Source: Hyphomicrobiales bacterium (lineage in GTDB: Bacteria > Pseudomonadota > Alphaproteobacteria > Rhizobiales > Beijerinckiaceae). Taken from it: 64,000 nucleotides of DNA. The position numbers and the translations under genes were made by a program. Below the pieces are notes generated by a model. The model was not told the DNA's origin. It saw nothing but the letters and a program-made list of their open reading frames with translations, and searched no databases. The DNA is taken from the NCBI GenBank assembly GCA_930633525.1, contig CAKNFP010000001.1:2148001-2212000 (forward strand). The letters run 5' to 3'. Within the stretch, counting starts at the first letter, position 1; each line of letters starts with the position of its first letter. Below, piece by piece: positions 36,933 to 46,103 of this stretch.

Positions 36933-38464
36933 CCCAGCTTGCCATCGCGCCGGCCCATATCACCTCGGCGGGCGGCTATCTGCTCGTGCTGGCCGTCATC
37001 GTGCCCGTCTGCGCCGTGCTGGCGATGCTGGCCTTGAACCCGCGCCACAGCGCCCGTATCGCTGGTGTCACCCTGGCGGCAGGGCTGGTCGTTTCAATCG
37101 CCATCGTCGTCGAACTCTTCCGGAACGAAACCGCTCTCGTCTATGTCGTCGGCGGCTGGCAACCGCCGCTGGGATTGACGCTGCGGGCCGACGGGCTCTC
37201 GGCAACGATGCTCGCGATGACGGCCGTGGTGATCACGGCGGCCGGCCTCTTCGCACAGGCGCAATACGGGCTCATGCCCGAAACCCGCCACGGCCGGGCT
37301 CCCACCACGTTCTGGATCCTGCTCATCGCGACATGGAGCGCCCTGAACGTCGTCTTCCTCGGCGAGGACCTGTTCAATCTCTACGTCGCCCTCGAGCTTC
37401 TGACCTTCGCGGCCGTACCGCTGGTCTGCCTCGACGGCCGGGCCGAAACGGTGGCGGCGGCGCTGCGCTATCTGATGTTCGCGCTGCTCGGCTCACTTCT
37501 CTATCTGCTCGGCACCGCCCTGCTCTATGGTCGGTTCGGAACGCTCGACCTTCTGACGCTATCCGGCATCAGCGACGGAGGTCCCGCCGTCTCCGTGGCG
37601 CTGGCGCTGATGATCGCAGGCCTCCTCGCCAAGGCGGCCCTGTTTCCGATGCATCTGTGGCTGCCGCCGGCCCATGCCGGGGCGCCGGCGGCCGCAAGCG
37701 CCGTTCTCTCGGCGCTGGTCATCAAGGCACCCATCTTTCTGATCCTGCGGCTCGTTCTCGACGTCGCCCCGCCCGAAGCCGCTGGCTTTGCGGGACAGAT
37801 TCTCGCTATTTTGGGCGCGACCTCGATCCTGTTTTGCAGCATCATGGCCTTGAAGCAGGCGCGGCTGAAGCTGATGATCGCCTACTCCACCGCCGCCCAG
37901 ATCGGCTATCTCTTCATCGTCTTTCCGCTCGCGGCCGGCAACGGGGACCTGCCCGCGTGGGGAACGATCGCCTGGACGGGTGGCGCGCTCCAGCTCGTTT
38001 CGCACGCGCTCGCCAAGGCAGCGATGTTTCTGGCGGCCGGGGCCATCGCCGAGGCCTTCGGCCACGACCGCATTTCCGAGCTTGGCGGATTCGCCCGCGC
38101 ACTGCCCATGAGTGCGGCGGCGTTTGGACTGGCTGGGCTTTCCCTGATGGGCATCCCGCCGAGTGGCGGCTTCGTCGCGAAATGCCTGTTGCTGACCGCC
38201 GCCGTCGTCAACGGCCATCCCTGGCTCGCGGCGACCATTCTCGCTGGTGGCCTGCTCGCGGCCAGCTATGTCTTCCGCGTGATCGACCGCGCGCTGGCAA
38301 CGCCCGCGGCGCCGATCCAGCTCCGAACGGCAATCCCGCGTCGAATGGAGATGATGGCGCTCGCTCTCGCCATCGCGGCGGTCCTGCTCGGCTTCGTTCC
38401 GCTCCAACCCTTTGCCTTCTTGCAGATCGGGCGTGCCGATGCCGCGGCAATGGTGCTGCCATGA
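36929..38464 (+). CDS. Mrp-like antiporter subunit D (NuoM/N-like), catalytically complete
   Basis: 511 residues from the GTG at 36929. A proton-translocating antiporter-like subunit with about fourteen helices. The key charged residues of this family are both present: Glu156 in NLYVALELLTF (TM5) and Lys235 in LLAKAALFPMHLWLPPAHAG (TM7). A second conserved lysine occurs in VLSALVIKAPIFLI. It would move H+ (and possibly Na+) across the membrane. Overlaps C and D' genes by four bases each. Confidence 0.93.
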   Translation: MTQLAIAPAHITSAGGYLLVLAVIVPVCAVLAMLALNPRHSARIAGVTLAAGLVVSIAIVVELFRNETALVYVVGGWQPPLGLTLRADGLSATMLAMTAVVITAAGLFAQAQYGLMPETRHGRAPTTFWILLIATWSALNVVFLGEDLFNLYVALELLTFAAVPLVCLDGRAETVAAALRYLMFALLGSLLYLLGTALLYGRFGTLDLLTLSGISDGGPAVSVALALMIAGLLAKAALFPMHLWLPPAHAGAPAAASAVLSALVIKAPIFLILRLVLDVAPPEAAGFAGQILAILGATSILFCSIMALKQARLKLMIAYSTAAQIGYLFIVFPLAAGNGDLPAWGTIAWTGGALQLVSHALAKAAMFLAAGAIAEAFGHDRISELGGFARALPMSAAAFGLAGLSLMGIPPSGGFVAKCLLLTAAVVNGHPWLAATILAGGLLAASYVFRVIDRALATPAAPIQLRTAIPRRMEMMALALAIAAVLLGFVPLQPFAFLQIGRADAAAMVLP

Positions 38465-40095
38465 ACATTCAGGGCCCGCTCCTGGTCGCCTCGATCCTCC
38501 TGCCGCTTGCCATGGCGTTTTGCTGCCTGTTTGCGGCCTTTCGCGCGAAGGTCTCCTATCTGCTGGTCGTCGCCCCCCTGCCCGCGCTGCTCGCGGCGCT
38601 CTTCGCACCGGACGGAACCGTTGTCTTCTTTCCATCGCCGTTCCGGATATCGCTCGTGCTCGACCGCCCGGGCGCCATCCTGCTCGGCGGGGCGGCGCTG
38701 CTCTGGGGCGCGGCCGGCGCCTACGCCACGTCCTATCTGGGACGTGAGCCGACCGCGCCGCGATTTGCCGTCTGGTGGTTTTTGACGCTGGCTGGGAGCC
38801 TCGGCCTTTTCATCGTCGGCGATGTCGCGAACTTCTACCTGCTTTTCACGCTGGCGAGCCTGGCCGCCTATGGCCTCATCGTCCACGAGCAGACCGAACG
38901 CGCCCATCGGGCGAGCCGCATCTATATCGTGCTGGCGCTCTTCGGCGAAGCATTTCTGCTGCCGGCGCTCGTGATGCTCGCGGCCGGCCATGCGGACGCC
39001 AATCCCCTGATCAGGGACGTGGTCGCGACCCTGCCGTCATCGCCGATGCAGGGCGCGATCGTCGCCCTCTTTGTCCTCGGCTTCGCCCTCAAGATGGGCC
39101 TTTTCCCGCTGCATGTCTGGCTGCCGCTCGCGCATCCGGCCGCGCCGATGCCGGCATCAGCGGTGCTCAGCGGAATCGTGGTCAAGGCAGGCGTGATCGG
39201 CTTTATCCGCTTCCTCCCCTTCGAAGCCGGCCTGCCATCCTGGGGATCGGTGCTGATCGTCCTCGGCATCTTCACCGCCTATTATGGCGTTGCCATCGGC
39301 ATTACCCAGAGACGCGCCAAGACGATCCTCGCCTATTCCACCGTCAGCCAGATGGGCCTCATTGCCGTCATTCTGGGTGTCGGGCTCATGGACGCGGATA
39401 CGAGCGCGACCAGCCTCGCCGCTTACTACGCCGTCCACCATACGCTGGTGAAGGGGGCTCTCTTCCTGGCCGTCGGCATTCTGGCCGCAACCGGCGGGGC
39501 GACGCTGCGGCCTGTCCTCCTGCTCACCGCTGTCCTGGCGCTCAGTCTCGGCGGCATGCCCTTGACCAGCGGCGCGCTTGCGAAGCTCGCGGCGAAGCCC
39601 ATGCTCGGATACGGGTTCATCGGCGGCGCCATGGCCCTGGCTGGGGCGGGCAGCACACTGCTAATGCTGCATTTCCTCACGACCGTGGCGCGCGATGCCA
39701 GGGACAATCCGCCGTCCCTTGCTCCACTTGGCCAGATCGTGCCCTGGCTCGTCGTCGCGCTGGCATCCCTTGTCGTCCCCTGGTCGCTTTATCCCGCGAT
39801 CTCGGGGGAACCGCTGATGAGCCTGCTGCAGCCTGACGCGCTGTGGAAGGTCATCTGGCCGATGCTGCTCGGGGCATTGGCCATGCTGCTCGTAGGACGC
39901 CAGACACGCCTGCCCGGATCAATCCCGGAGGGGGACATCATTGTCCTCGCTGAGGGAGGCAAGCCGATCGTTCACCGACTGGTCAGCGGCATCGCGCAGG
40001 CGGACAGCTTCCTGCGCCGCTGGTCGACAGCCGGCCTTTCGCTGATTGGGCTCATTATCCTGCTCGGCGGCGTGCTGATGTTTCAGAGCCGATAG
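38461..40095 (+). CDS. Second antiporter-like subunit D' with altered TM5 residue
   Basis: 544 residues from the ATG at 38461 (the frame stays open upstream only as a shadow). Homologous to MrpD/NuoM: ALKMGLFPLHVWLPLAHPAAP with Lys211, VLSGIVVKAG, AKTILAYSTVSQMG. Unlike subunit D, the conserved TM5 glutamate is replaced: NFYLLFTLASLAAYG has Thr130 where D has Glu156. The C-terminal ~90 residues form an extra domain with two helices and GDIIVLAEGGKP between them. It may replace the head of MrpA but with a different proton path. It ends the operon. Confidence 0.88.
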   Translation: MNIQGPLLVASILLPLAMAFCCLFAAFRAKVSYLLVVAPLPALLAALFAPDGTVVFFPSPFRISLVLDRPGAILLGGAALLWGAAGAYATSYLGREPTAPRFAVWWFLTLAGSLGLFIVGDVANFYLLFTLASLAAYGLIVHEQTERAHRASRIYIVLALFGEAFLLPALVMLAAGHADANPLIRDVVATLPSSPMQGAIVALFVLGFALKMGLFPLHVWLPLAHPAAPMPASAVLSGIVVKAGVIGFIRFLPFEAGLPSWGSVLIVLGIFTAYYGVAIGITQRRAKTILAYSTVSQMGLIAVILGVGLMDADTSATSLAAYYAVHHTLVKGALFLAVGILAATGGATLRPVLLLTAVLALSLGGMPLTSGALAKLAAKPMLGYGFIGGAMALAGAGSTLLMLHFLTTVARDARDNPPSLAPLGQIVPWLVVALASLVVPWSLYPAISGEPLMSLLQPDALWKVIWPMLLGALAMLLVGRQTRLPGSIPEGDIIVLAEGGKPIVHRLVSGIAQADSFLRRWSTAGLSLIGLIILLGGVLMFQSR

Positions 40096-40241
40096 ATCCC
40101 AAAAGCAGTAGACGGGACGGCGCGGCGCGTCCTGACTGGAGCATCGAACCGACAACCGTATGCGGATTTCGGATTGATGCGATGTTTATCCAAAGCGCTG
40201 GAGCGGGTATCCCGTCCACATGAGCCTCCACCGCGCCAGCG

Positions 40242-41723
40242 CTATCGCGTTGTGGACGCCGCCCCTCCCGACGGGTCCGGAAGCCCTCCATCGACCCGGT
40301 CCATCAAATAGGGAAAGAAGGGATTCGACGACATCCGGAGGAGAGAATCGAGATCCATGATCAAGGTCCCACGTTCGCCATGCGCGGCGATGGCGCCGAG
40401 CCTGATGCCGAAATCCTCTGTCGGATCGGGCTGCAGCCCATAGAGCGAGTCGGTGACCGGGAATGGCAACGCCACATGAGACAGCGAGAACACGTCATCC
40501 GGATAGGACAGACCAAGCACCCGCACCTTCGCATCGGTAGAGCCGGCTGCGGTCATCCGCTCGACCACCTCACGCGAATCCTCATTCACATTGGTGATGA
40601 TCGAAACCTGAAAATTGTTGGGTGGCGGCGGCAGAAGTCGGGTGAGCACGGTTTCCGAGGCCGGGCTCAGGAGTGGTCCGAGCTTGGTCGCGCGATTGAG
40701 GTCGAACAGCACCAGTTCGCTGCCATTCGCAGGCAGATGGGCATAGAGCGAAGCGACGATCGCGCGCGTGCTCACCGTAAAATCCACCACCGACTGGAAC
40801 GTGAGGATCGGGGCTAGTTCCGCCAGCCGGTTCTCACGCGCAAGCCGCTGCACGGTCCGCTGCACGGCCGTGCTCAGCAGATGTGATTGACGCGCGCCAT
40901 TCACCGGAAATGAATTATATTTGAAGGGGTTGAATTCCGGCAGCACACTGAGCCAGGCCGCCTTGGCGAAGGCTGGCAGGATCGCCGGCAACCCCGCCAA
41001 TCCCGCGAAGCGCGCGAAAGCCGTCACGCCGATCATCGGCGACAGTAGGACGACCCGGTCCGGCCGCGCCAGATCCTTGTTCTCCAGGGCCTCGAGCGCA
41101 TACATCACGGCCAGCGCCCCACCATTCGAATAGCCGACGAGATGAAGCGGCGCAGGTGCCCCGACGCGCGCCCTCGCCTCTCTCACGGCAAGACGCGTGG
41201 CGGCGAGCCAGTCCTCCCACTCAATCTCCGTCAAACCCGCGGGAACCGAGCCATGACCGGGCAGGCGGATTGCGATGGCGAGGAAACCGCGGTCGCGATA
41301 GTGGCGCGCGAGATGAAGCAAGCTATAGGGCGAATCCGTGAGACCGTGGAGAAAGACGGCGACGCCGACCGGCTTGCCCTCCGGCTCCAGGATGAAAGAG
41401 CGGTTCCAGTCCTGCTTGAAATGGGCTGGATGGATGGCGCTGCCATCAAAATAGCGGTTGACCGGAACCCGATCCCGGGGCGGCAGCTTCTGCGTCACCT
41501 CGGTCCGCACCTGCGCAAAGATATCGGCCTCCGCCTTCAGATATCCATCCCAATCCGCGTGATCGAGCTCCTTGATCGACAGTTCATGGGGCACGAAGGT
41601 GTGCCAGGGCTCAAGCGGCGGCCCCCGCTGGATATCGTAGACACGCAGGCCGAAGAGCGACACCGCGACGATAGCGAGCACGACGGCTCCACGCTTCAGC
41701 GTCTTGCTGATAAAACCGAGCAT
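40242..41723 (-). CDS. Membrane-anchored alpha/beta hydrolase (lysophospholipase-like)
   Basis: 493 residues from the ATG at 41723, which has GAAGG nine bases upstream; longer starts (41747, TTG at 41753) lack such a site. One N-terminal helix (GAVVLAIVAVSLFGL) anchors it with the enzyme outside the cytoplasm. Catalytic features are FLHGLTDSPYS (oxyanion), RLPGHGSVP, the nucleophile elbow VGYSNGG with Ser199, and a late His in SLSHVALPF. The fold resembles monoacylglycerol lipases, enlarged at the C-terminus. Substrate unknown. Convergent with the Mrp-like operon, separated by 146 bp. Confidence 0.85.
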   Translation of the reverse strand: MLGFISKTLKRGAVVLAIVAVSLFGLRVYDIQRGPPLEPWHTFVPHELSIKELDHADWDGYLKAEADIFAQVRTEVTQKLPPRDRVPVNRYFDGSAIHPAHFKQDWNRSFILEPEGKPVGVAVFLHGLTDSPYSLLHLARHYRDRGFLAIAIRLPGHGSVPAGLTEIEWEDWLAATRLAVREARARVGAPAPLHLVGYSNGGALAVMYALEALENKDLARPDRVVLLSPMIGVTAFARFAGLAGLPAILPAFAKAAWLSVLPEFNPFKYNSFPVNGARQSHLLSTAVQRTVQRLARENRLAELAPILTFQSVVDFTVSTRAIVASLYAHLPANGSELVLFDLNRATKLGPLLSPASETVLTRLLPPPPNNFQVSIITNVNEDSREVVERMTAAGSTDAKVRVLGLSYPDDVFSLSHVALPFPVTDSLYGLQPDPTEDFGIRLGAIAAHGERGTLIMDLDSLLRMSSNPFFPYLMDRVDGGLPDPSGGAASTTR

Positions 41724-42087
41724 GCGAAAGACCTTCGAAGACCGCATCTGCAAATGAGATGCGGCAGGGAATGACAGCCCTGTCTTACGGACTGCCTATG
41801 CCATGGGCGCGCCAGCGACAAGGCCAGTTGTCGAGCATCTCGCCGAACGGTAAGACCCATAAGGTCCGCCCGTCCATAACCTTTGCAAGGATCGGCCCCA
41901 ACAAGCCTGGAACGCCATGGCACATATACCAAGACATTCACAAGCCCATTGATATAAAAGCAAATAAAAAAACATCACCTACATAAATTTAACTATTCAC
42001 GTCAGATAGAAAATGAAAATTCGGCATTCTCACTACCACAAAATCATGATAATTCGTGCTCATATCACGTCAGCTAGGAGATATGAC
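41724..42087. other. AT-rich divergent promoter region
   Basis: No gene supported. The stretch 41940-42060 is strongly AT-rich (AAAGCAAATAAAAAAACATC; TAAATTTAACTATTC) and likely carries promoters for the hydrolase (minus) and the glycine-zipper lipoprotein (plus). Confidence 0.45.
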
Positions 42088-42348
42088 ATGAAGCGTTTCA
42101 TTGCCCTCGGCCTGCTTGCCGTTGGACTGGCAGCCTGCAACCCGAATGACCGGACCGACCGGACCATCGGCGGCGCCGCCATCGGTGCCGGCGCCGGCGC
42201 CTTGGTCGGTGGCCTCGCGTCAGGCACGGCAGGCGGCGCGCTCGCCGGCGCGGCCATCGGCGGTGTCGGCGGCGCCATTGTCGGCAACGCGACGACCCCC
42301 ACCTGCCGCAGCTATGTCTATCGCGGCCGCCGCTATCAGGAATGCTGA
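42088..42348 (+). CDS. Glycine-zipper lipoprotein
   Basis: 86 residues. The N-terminus is a lipoprotein signal (MKRFIALGLLAVGLAAC, Cys17). A glycine-zipper stretch follows (TIGGAAIGAGAGALVGGLAS and GGALAGAAIGGVGGAIVGN), forming two close-packed helices, and the protein ends with CRSYVYRGRRYQEC. Similar small outer-membrane lipoproteins of rhizobia are thought to stabilise the envelope. TAGGAG lies eight bases before the ATG. Confidence 0.87.
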   Translation: MKRFIALGLLAVGLAACNPNDRTDRTIGGAAIGAGAGALVGGLASGTAGGALAGAAIGGVGGAIVGNATTPTCRSYVYRGRRYQEC

Positions 42349-42408
42349 TAGAAAAACGGTCTGCAGGGGCCCTTCTGCGCTAAGAGCCCTGCTCTAGCCA
42401 AGTTCGAT

Positions 42409-42445
42409 GGAAACTCCGGCGCTTGCAAATGCGGCCGGAGTTTCC
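42409..42445. terminator. Hairpin terminator between two convergent genes
   Basis: GGAAACTCCGGC (42409-42420) pairs perfectly with GCCGGAGTTTCC (42434-42445) across a 13-nt loop, with GTTTCT following on the plus strand. It lies between the glycine-zipper gene (plus, ends 42348) and the next gene (minus, ends 42467) and may serve both. Confidence 0.75.
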
Positions 42446-42466
42446 GTTTCTATCCGTGCCGATGCG

Positions 42467-43060
42467 TCAGAGGCGACGCGGCGTGAGCACGATCTGCGTG
42501 GCCTCCGTAAAGACCAGATTGATCATGTCGCCGCGGCGCAGGGTGCTCAGCGCGCTGATCACCGTCGGATCGACGACACGCATGGTGCGCGGCCCTTCCG
42601 GCCCGACATAGTGCACGACCCCACCATCGAGACGGGTGAATTCGGCGGTCACGGTAACGCTGCGGACCACCCAGCGCGCGGGCAGATTATCGAAGGTTCC
42701 ATTGTTGGCGGTTTCGGTCAGCACGACATCCGGCCTTGCACCGGGCGTGGCGCGCGTAACCGCGACGATCGCGCTTTCGACACGATTGATGTCGAGACGA
42801 TCACGACGGCGCAACGCAGCCAGACTGCCGAAGGCTGCCGGAACAGTTATCCGCCACTGGCGGCCGCCGCGTTCCACGACGACATTCCGGGTGCCGCGAT
42901 CGACGGAAACCACGCGCACGCGCTCGGTTTGGACGGTGGTCGGGCCAAGGCCGCGAACGGAGATGGCCTGTGCCATTGCCGGCCCGACGAAGCCGGCCGC
43001 GGGGACAAGAAGGGCACTCGAAAGAAACACTGCCAGTGCAGTGCGACGCGAAACTGACAT
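42467..43060 (-). CDS. Exported protein of unknown function
   Basis: 197 residues with a signal peptide (SRRTALAVFLSSALLVPAAG, cleavage near PAMA). The mature protein alternates short beta-type segments (RVRVVSVDRGTRNVVVERGG; RWVVRSVTVTAEFTRLDGG; DMINLVFTEATQIVLTP). It repeatedly pairs a small oligonucleotide-binding-like barrel with LRRRDRLDI/LRRGDMINL, suggesting an internal duplication. No recognised family and no catalytic motif. GAGGTCTCAA precedes the ATG. Confidence 0.75.
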   Translation of the reverse strand: MSVSRRTALAVFLSSALLVPAAGFVGPAMAQAISVRGLGPTTVQTERVRVVSVDRGTRNVVVERGGRQWRITVPAAFGSLAALRRRDRLDINRVESAIVAVTRATPGARPDVVLTETANNGTFDNLPARWVVRSVTVTAEFTRLDGGVVHYVGPEGPRTMRVVDPTVISALSTLRRGDMINLVFTEATQIVLTPRRL

Positions 43061-43463
43061 TTGAGACCTCTTACTCCGTGGAGACGATTGCTCCAGCTCA
43101 CTCTTCCTCTCATCATGCGATAGTCAGGATCATGATCTTGAGGAAGCCGCCCTGCGGCAGGAGTGGAAGGAGCGTCGTGGACATGTATCGGCACAGCGAG
43201 CATCCGCACGGTGGATGCGCGCCGTCACAGGACGACACACATTGGAATCCTTTTATCCCTTCGGGATGTCGGTGAGATGGGCGCAGCGTCCCACTTCTAG
43301 GCGTTCGATCCCAATCTTCCGGCGATCGCCGCGATCCGGGGGGCTCGGTGACGGAGCCACGGAAGCGCTGACACGGGCAACGACGGTGAACCATCCTCGT
43401 GCTCTGCGCTTTTTCCGAGGGATGCTCTATGCTTGTCTCTCAGGAGAAAACGGAGACCGCCCC
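43061..43463. other. Non-coding spacer
   Basis: No gene supported; open frames in several phases lack start signals. It separates the exported protein gene (minus) from a small membrane protein gene (plus) and must hold both promoters. I see no distinctive repeat. Confidence 0.35.
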
Positions 43464-43601
43464 GTGCGCCACATACCCAATGATGACTACGAATATCCTG
43501 AACGGACATGGATGGGGATCGCCGGAAAGATCCTGCTGTCGAAAGTCACGCTCGCCGTTCTCATCGGCCTCGCGCTCTTCGCGGCCTATGAGTTTCTATA
43601 G
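43464..43601 (+). CDS. Small single-pass membrane protein, 45 residues
   Basis: A GTG at 43464 is preceded by CGGAG with eight-base spacing. The product is acidic at the start (RHIPNDDYEYPERTW) and ends in one hydrophobic helix (VTLAVLIGLALFAAYEFL) that reaches the C-terminus. Composition and the clean helix support translation, but the start codon is uncertain and no family is recognised. An upstream in-frame ATG at 43422 is the alternative. Confidence 0.5.
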   Translation: MRHIPNDDYEYPERTWMGIAGKILLSKVTLAVLIGLALFAAYEFL

Positions 43602-43645
43602 AGTATGTGGACCCTCGCCACGGTGACATCATTGGAACATCCGCG

Positions 43646-43683
43646 TCATTCCGGGGCATGTCTCGGGCCTGGGCCCGAAATGA
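43646..43683. repeat. Dispersed palindrome TCATTCCGGG/CCCGAAATGA
   Basis: TCATTCCGGG at 43646-43655 is complementary (9 of 10) to CCCGAAATGA at 43674-43683. Words such as GTCATTCCGGG...CCCGAAATGACGGCGAC recur between genes in many rhizobial genomes. It separates the small membrane-protein gene from a convergent thioesterase gene and may help stop transcription. Confidence 0.55.
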
Positions 43684-43727
43684 CGGCGACGCTGCAGCCG
43701 GGCCGAGGCGATAAACAAATGTTTTGA

Positions 43728-44162
43728 CTATACCTTGTGAATACTGGCCATAGCGGTGCGTGTCGCCTCTGGTATTGGGCATGGGCGATGGGTTTCGGCA
43801 TCGACATAGACATGCACGAAGAAGCCTTCGGCTGAAGCTTCATCGCTGTCGTCGGCGAACAGCGCCAGTTCGTAGCGCACCGAGGAACGGCCGACCTGCG
43901 ACACACGCAACCCGGCAGTAATGACCGATGGGTAGCTCATCTCACGAAGATAGCGGCAGCCCGTTTCCGCCACGAAGCCGATGGCCGTGCTCCCACCGGG
44001 GTCGAGAAGCCCCTGGGCGATGAGCCACTGGTTCACCGTGGTGTCGAACAACATGTAGTGAATGACATTGTTCAGGTGGCCATAGGCGTCGTTGTCACCC
44101 CAGCGGGTGGTGTGGCGCTGGGTGTGGGGATAGTCGGCCCGGCGCGAAGGCGGAACGCGCAT
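43728..44162 (-). CDS. Hotdog-fold acyl-CoA thioesterase
   Basis: 144 residues of the 4-hydroxybenzoyl-CoA thioesterase/YbgC group. The signature is HTTRWGDNDAYGHLNNVIHYMLF, with the catalytic Asp in WGDNDAYGH; RYLREMSYPS and GRSSVRYEL follow. It hydrolyses acyl-CoA thioesters; the chain type is unknown. Its ATG directly abuts the stop codon of the dehydrogenase upstream, so the two genes are co-transcribed and perhaps act in one degradation route. Confidence 0.9.
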   Translation of the reverse strand: MRVPPSRRADYPHTQRHTTRWGDNDAYGHLNNVIHYMLFDTTVNQWLIAQGLLDPGGSTAIGFVAETGCRYLREMSYPSVITAGLRVSQVGRSSVRYELALFADDSDEASAEGFFVHVYVDAETHRPCPIPEATRTAMASIHKV

Positions 44163-45335
44163 TCACCAGGCCTCCTGATAGATCGCCAGTGCATCCGCCT
44201 CGGTCACGGGACGCGGGTTGTTGACGAGCAGCCTCTGCTGCTTCATCGCGTCCGCAGCCATGCGGGGAAGCGCCTCCCTGGGGATCTGCACGTCGCGCAA
44301 ACGCTGCGGCATGTCGAGCCGGGCCATGAGCTCGTCGAGCGCCGCGATGAACGCCACCGCGAGGCCTTCCGCCGGCAGCCCGGCCAGATGCGGGAAAGCA
44401 TCGGCGGCAATTTCCGCATAGCTTGCGGCGGCGACAGGCAGGTTGAAGCGGAGCACGGCCGTCAGAACGAGCGCGTTCGACAGGCCGTGCGGGATGTGGA
44501 AAATTCCGCCGATCGGATAAGCCAGCGCATGGACGGCTGCCACAGGCGAATTGGCGAAAGCTTGCCCCGCCAGCATCGAACCGAGCAGCATCGCCTCGCG
44601 CGCGGGCCTGTCTGAACCGTTCTTCACCGCCCTTTCAATATGGCTGCCGAGGAGCCGCAGCGCCTCGCGCGCGAGCATCCGCGACAGGGGGTTGTTGTTG
44701 GCATTGGCCGAGGCATAGGCCTCGACGGCATGAACCATCGCGTCCACCCCGGTGGCGGCGGTGATGGCGGGCGGCAGGCCGAAGGTCAGCTCCGCATCCA
44801 GCACCGCGACATCCGGTAGCAGGACCGGGCTCGAAACGCCCCGCTTTTCGTCGGCGCCCACGGTGATGATGGCGACCGGCGTGACCTCCGATCCCGTTCC
44901 CGCCGTTGTCGGCACGAGGATCAGCGGCAGGCGGGGACCACGGGCCTTGCCCACGCCCCAGACCTCGTCCAGCGGCTGACCAGCCCCCAGAAGCAACGCC
45001 ACCATCTTGGCGACATCCAGCGATGACCCGCCGCCGAAGCCGATCACACCGGTAGCGCCCATGTGCCGGCCGAGTTCGCATGCCGTCGTCACGGTGGCTT
45101 GCGACGGGTCCGCCTCGACACGGTCGAACACCTGGACATCGATCCCTGCCCCGCGCAACGAGGAAACCGCACCGTCGCAAAGTCCCAACTTGCGGATGCC
45201 GCCATCCGTGAGGAGCAGAACCCGCTCGCCGAGACGGCCAGCTGCGATTTCGGCGAGCCGTGACGCGCTGCCGGTCTCGACAATGATCGAGGCGGTTGAC
45301 TGGAAGGAGAATGCGGCGATCCCGGTGGATGGCAT
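44163..45335 (-). CDS. Iron-containing alcohol dehydrogenase (maleylacetate reductase-like)
   Basis: 390 residues. NAD(P) site GFGGGSSLDVAK (residues 99-110) and PTTAGTGSEV; metal ligands Asp198 and His202 (GVDAMVHAVEAY), His269 (VAAVHALAYP) and His283 (IPHGLSNA). Group III iron-dependent alcohol dehydrogenases reduce aldehydes or maleylacetate or oxidise alcohols. Together with the thioesterase that follows without a gap, it may belong to catabolism of an aromatic or a short-chain alcohol, but neither substrate can be named. Confidence 0.93.
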   Translation of the reverse strand: MPSTGIAAFSFQSTASIIVETGSASRLAEIAAGRLGERVLLLTDGGIRKLGLCDGAVSSLRGAGIDVQVFDRVEADPSQATVTTACELGRHMGATGVIGFGGGSSLDVAKMVALLLGAGQPLDEVWGVGKARGPRLPLILVPTTAGTGSEVTPVAIITVGADEKRGVSSPVLLPDVAVLDAELTFGLPPAITAATGVDAMVHAVEAYASANANNNPLSRMLAREALRLLGSHIERAVKNGSDRPAREAMLLGSMLAGQAFANSPVAAVHALAYPIGGIFHIPHGLSNALVLTAVLRFNLPVAAASYAEIAADAFPHLAGLPAEGLAVAFIAALDELMARLDMPQRLRDVQIPREALPRMAADAMKQQRLLVNNPRPVTEADALAIYQEAW

Positions 45336-45520
45336 TTCACAAGCTCCGGTTTGGAGAGCAGAATGGAATTACAGGGGGGCGATCGGCTTAGTCAGCCCTC
45401 GCTTTCTATCGTTGTGCCTCAGACATTTCATTTGGCAAAGACCTCTTTGGCCAATCTGGGCCATGGCCGGCCGCTGAAGCGCAGCCAGGGACGCTCCGTC
45501 CCGCCAGCGTTCGCACCCGC

Positions 45521-46000
45521 TTATTCGGCATCGCAGGATACCTTCCAGGTGCCCTCCCCGGATATCTTGAGCGTGCCGCGATAGACGATCCTGTCGCCGC
45601 GCTTGCCCCGGCGCAGACGGAGTTCACCCAACGATCGGCCAGCGGGCTCGACGATGAAATCCATACCGATCCCGGCAGCGTTCATCTTCCCCCTGACGGA
45701 GCGTATGGCGAACGGCTTGCCCGTGCCGTAGTGCTCGCTCGTCGTGTAGTCGCCCTTCGGAGTTTCTAACGTCGCCGCCACCACGGACACAGTGTCAGCG
45801 AGCCCCAGCAGCAGCCCGACGCTGATCCTGGAACGAGCATCGTGGCAATACATCCATTCGGTTGCGCTTGCGTCATGAGGCACGAGCACACTGAGCAGGC
45901 CAGTTCCCAGGACACCCACGAGCCCGAGGGCGCCCGGATGCCGGCGCGGCCGCCCGATCCCTTCTGCGCCAAAGGCTTCTGCCGATCCCTGTCTCTGCAT
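45521..46000 (-). CDS. Exported protein of unknown function
   Basis: 159 residues. A polar, arginine-rich N-terminus (about 20 residues) precedes a hydrophobic signal (ALGLVGVLGTGLLSVLV) cut near ASA. The true start may be a downstream GTG. The mature ~115-residue part begins EWMYCHD and ends KVSCDAE, so a Cys-Cys bridge is likely. Beta-rich, with no recognised catalytic motif. It is the last of four minus-strand genes for exported proteins, with 103 bp between it and the next one upstream. Confidence 0.65.
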   Translation of the reverse strand: MQRQGSAEAFGAEGIGRPRRHPGALGLVGVLGTGLLSVLVPHDASATEWMYCHDARSRISVGLLLGLADTVSVVAATLETPKGDYTTSEHYGTGKPFAIRSVRGKMNAAGIGMDFIVEPAGRSLGELRLRRGKRGDRIVYRGTLKISGEGTWKVSCDAE

Positions 46001-46103
46001 GGTCGTGTTCGATTTCCTGTATCCGGGACCTTCGGTGGCAACCGATACCCAGAAATCTCAAGGAATCGTAGGAGAAGCGTGTTTCGCTCGTATTTCAACA
46101 GCG

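Noticed and set aside
37333..38460. 376-codon extension of the D' subunit
   Set aside because: It is the out-of-frame shadow of subunit D; the ATG at 38461 overlaps the D stop, as between the other genes of the operon.
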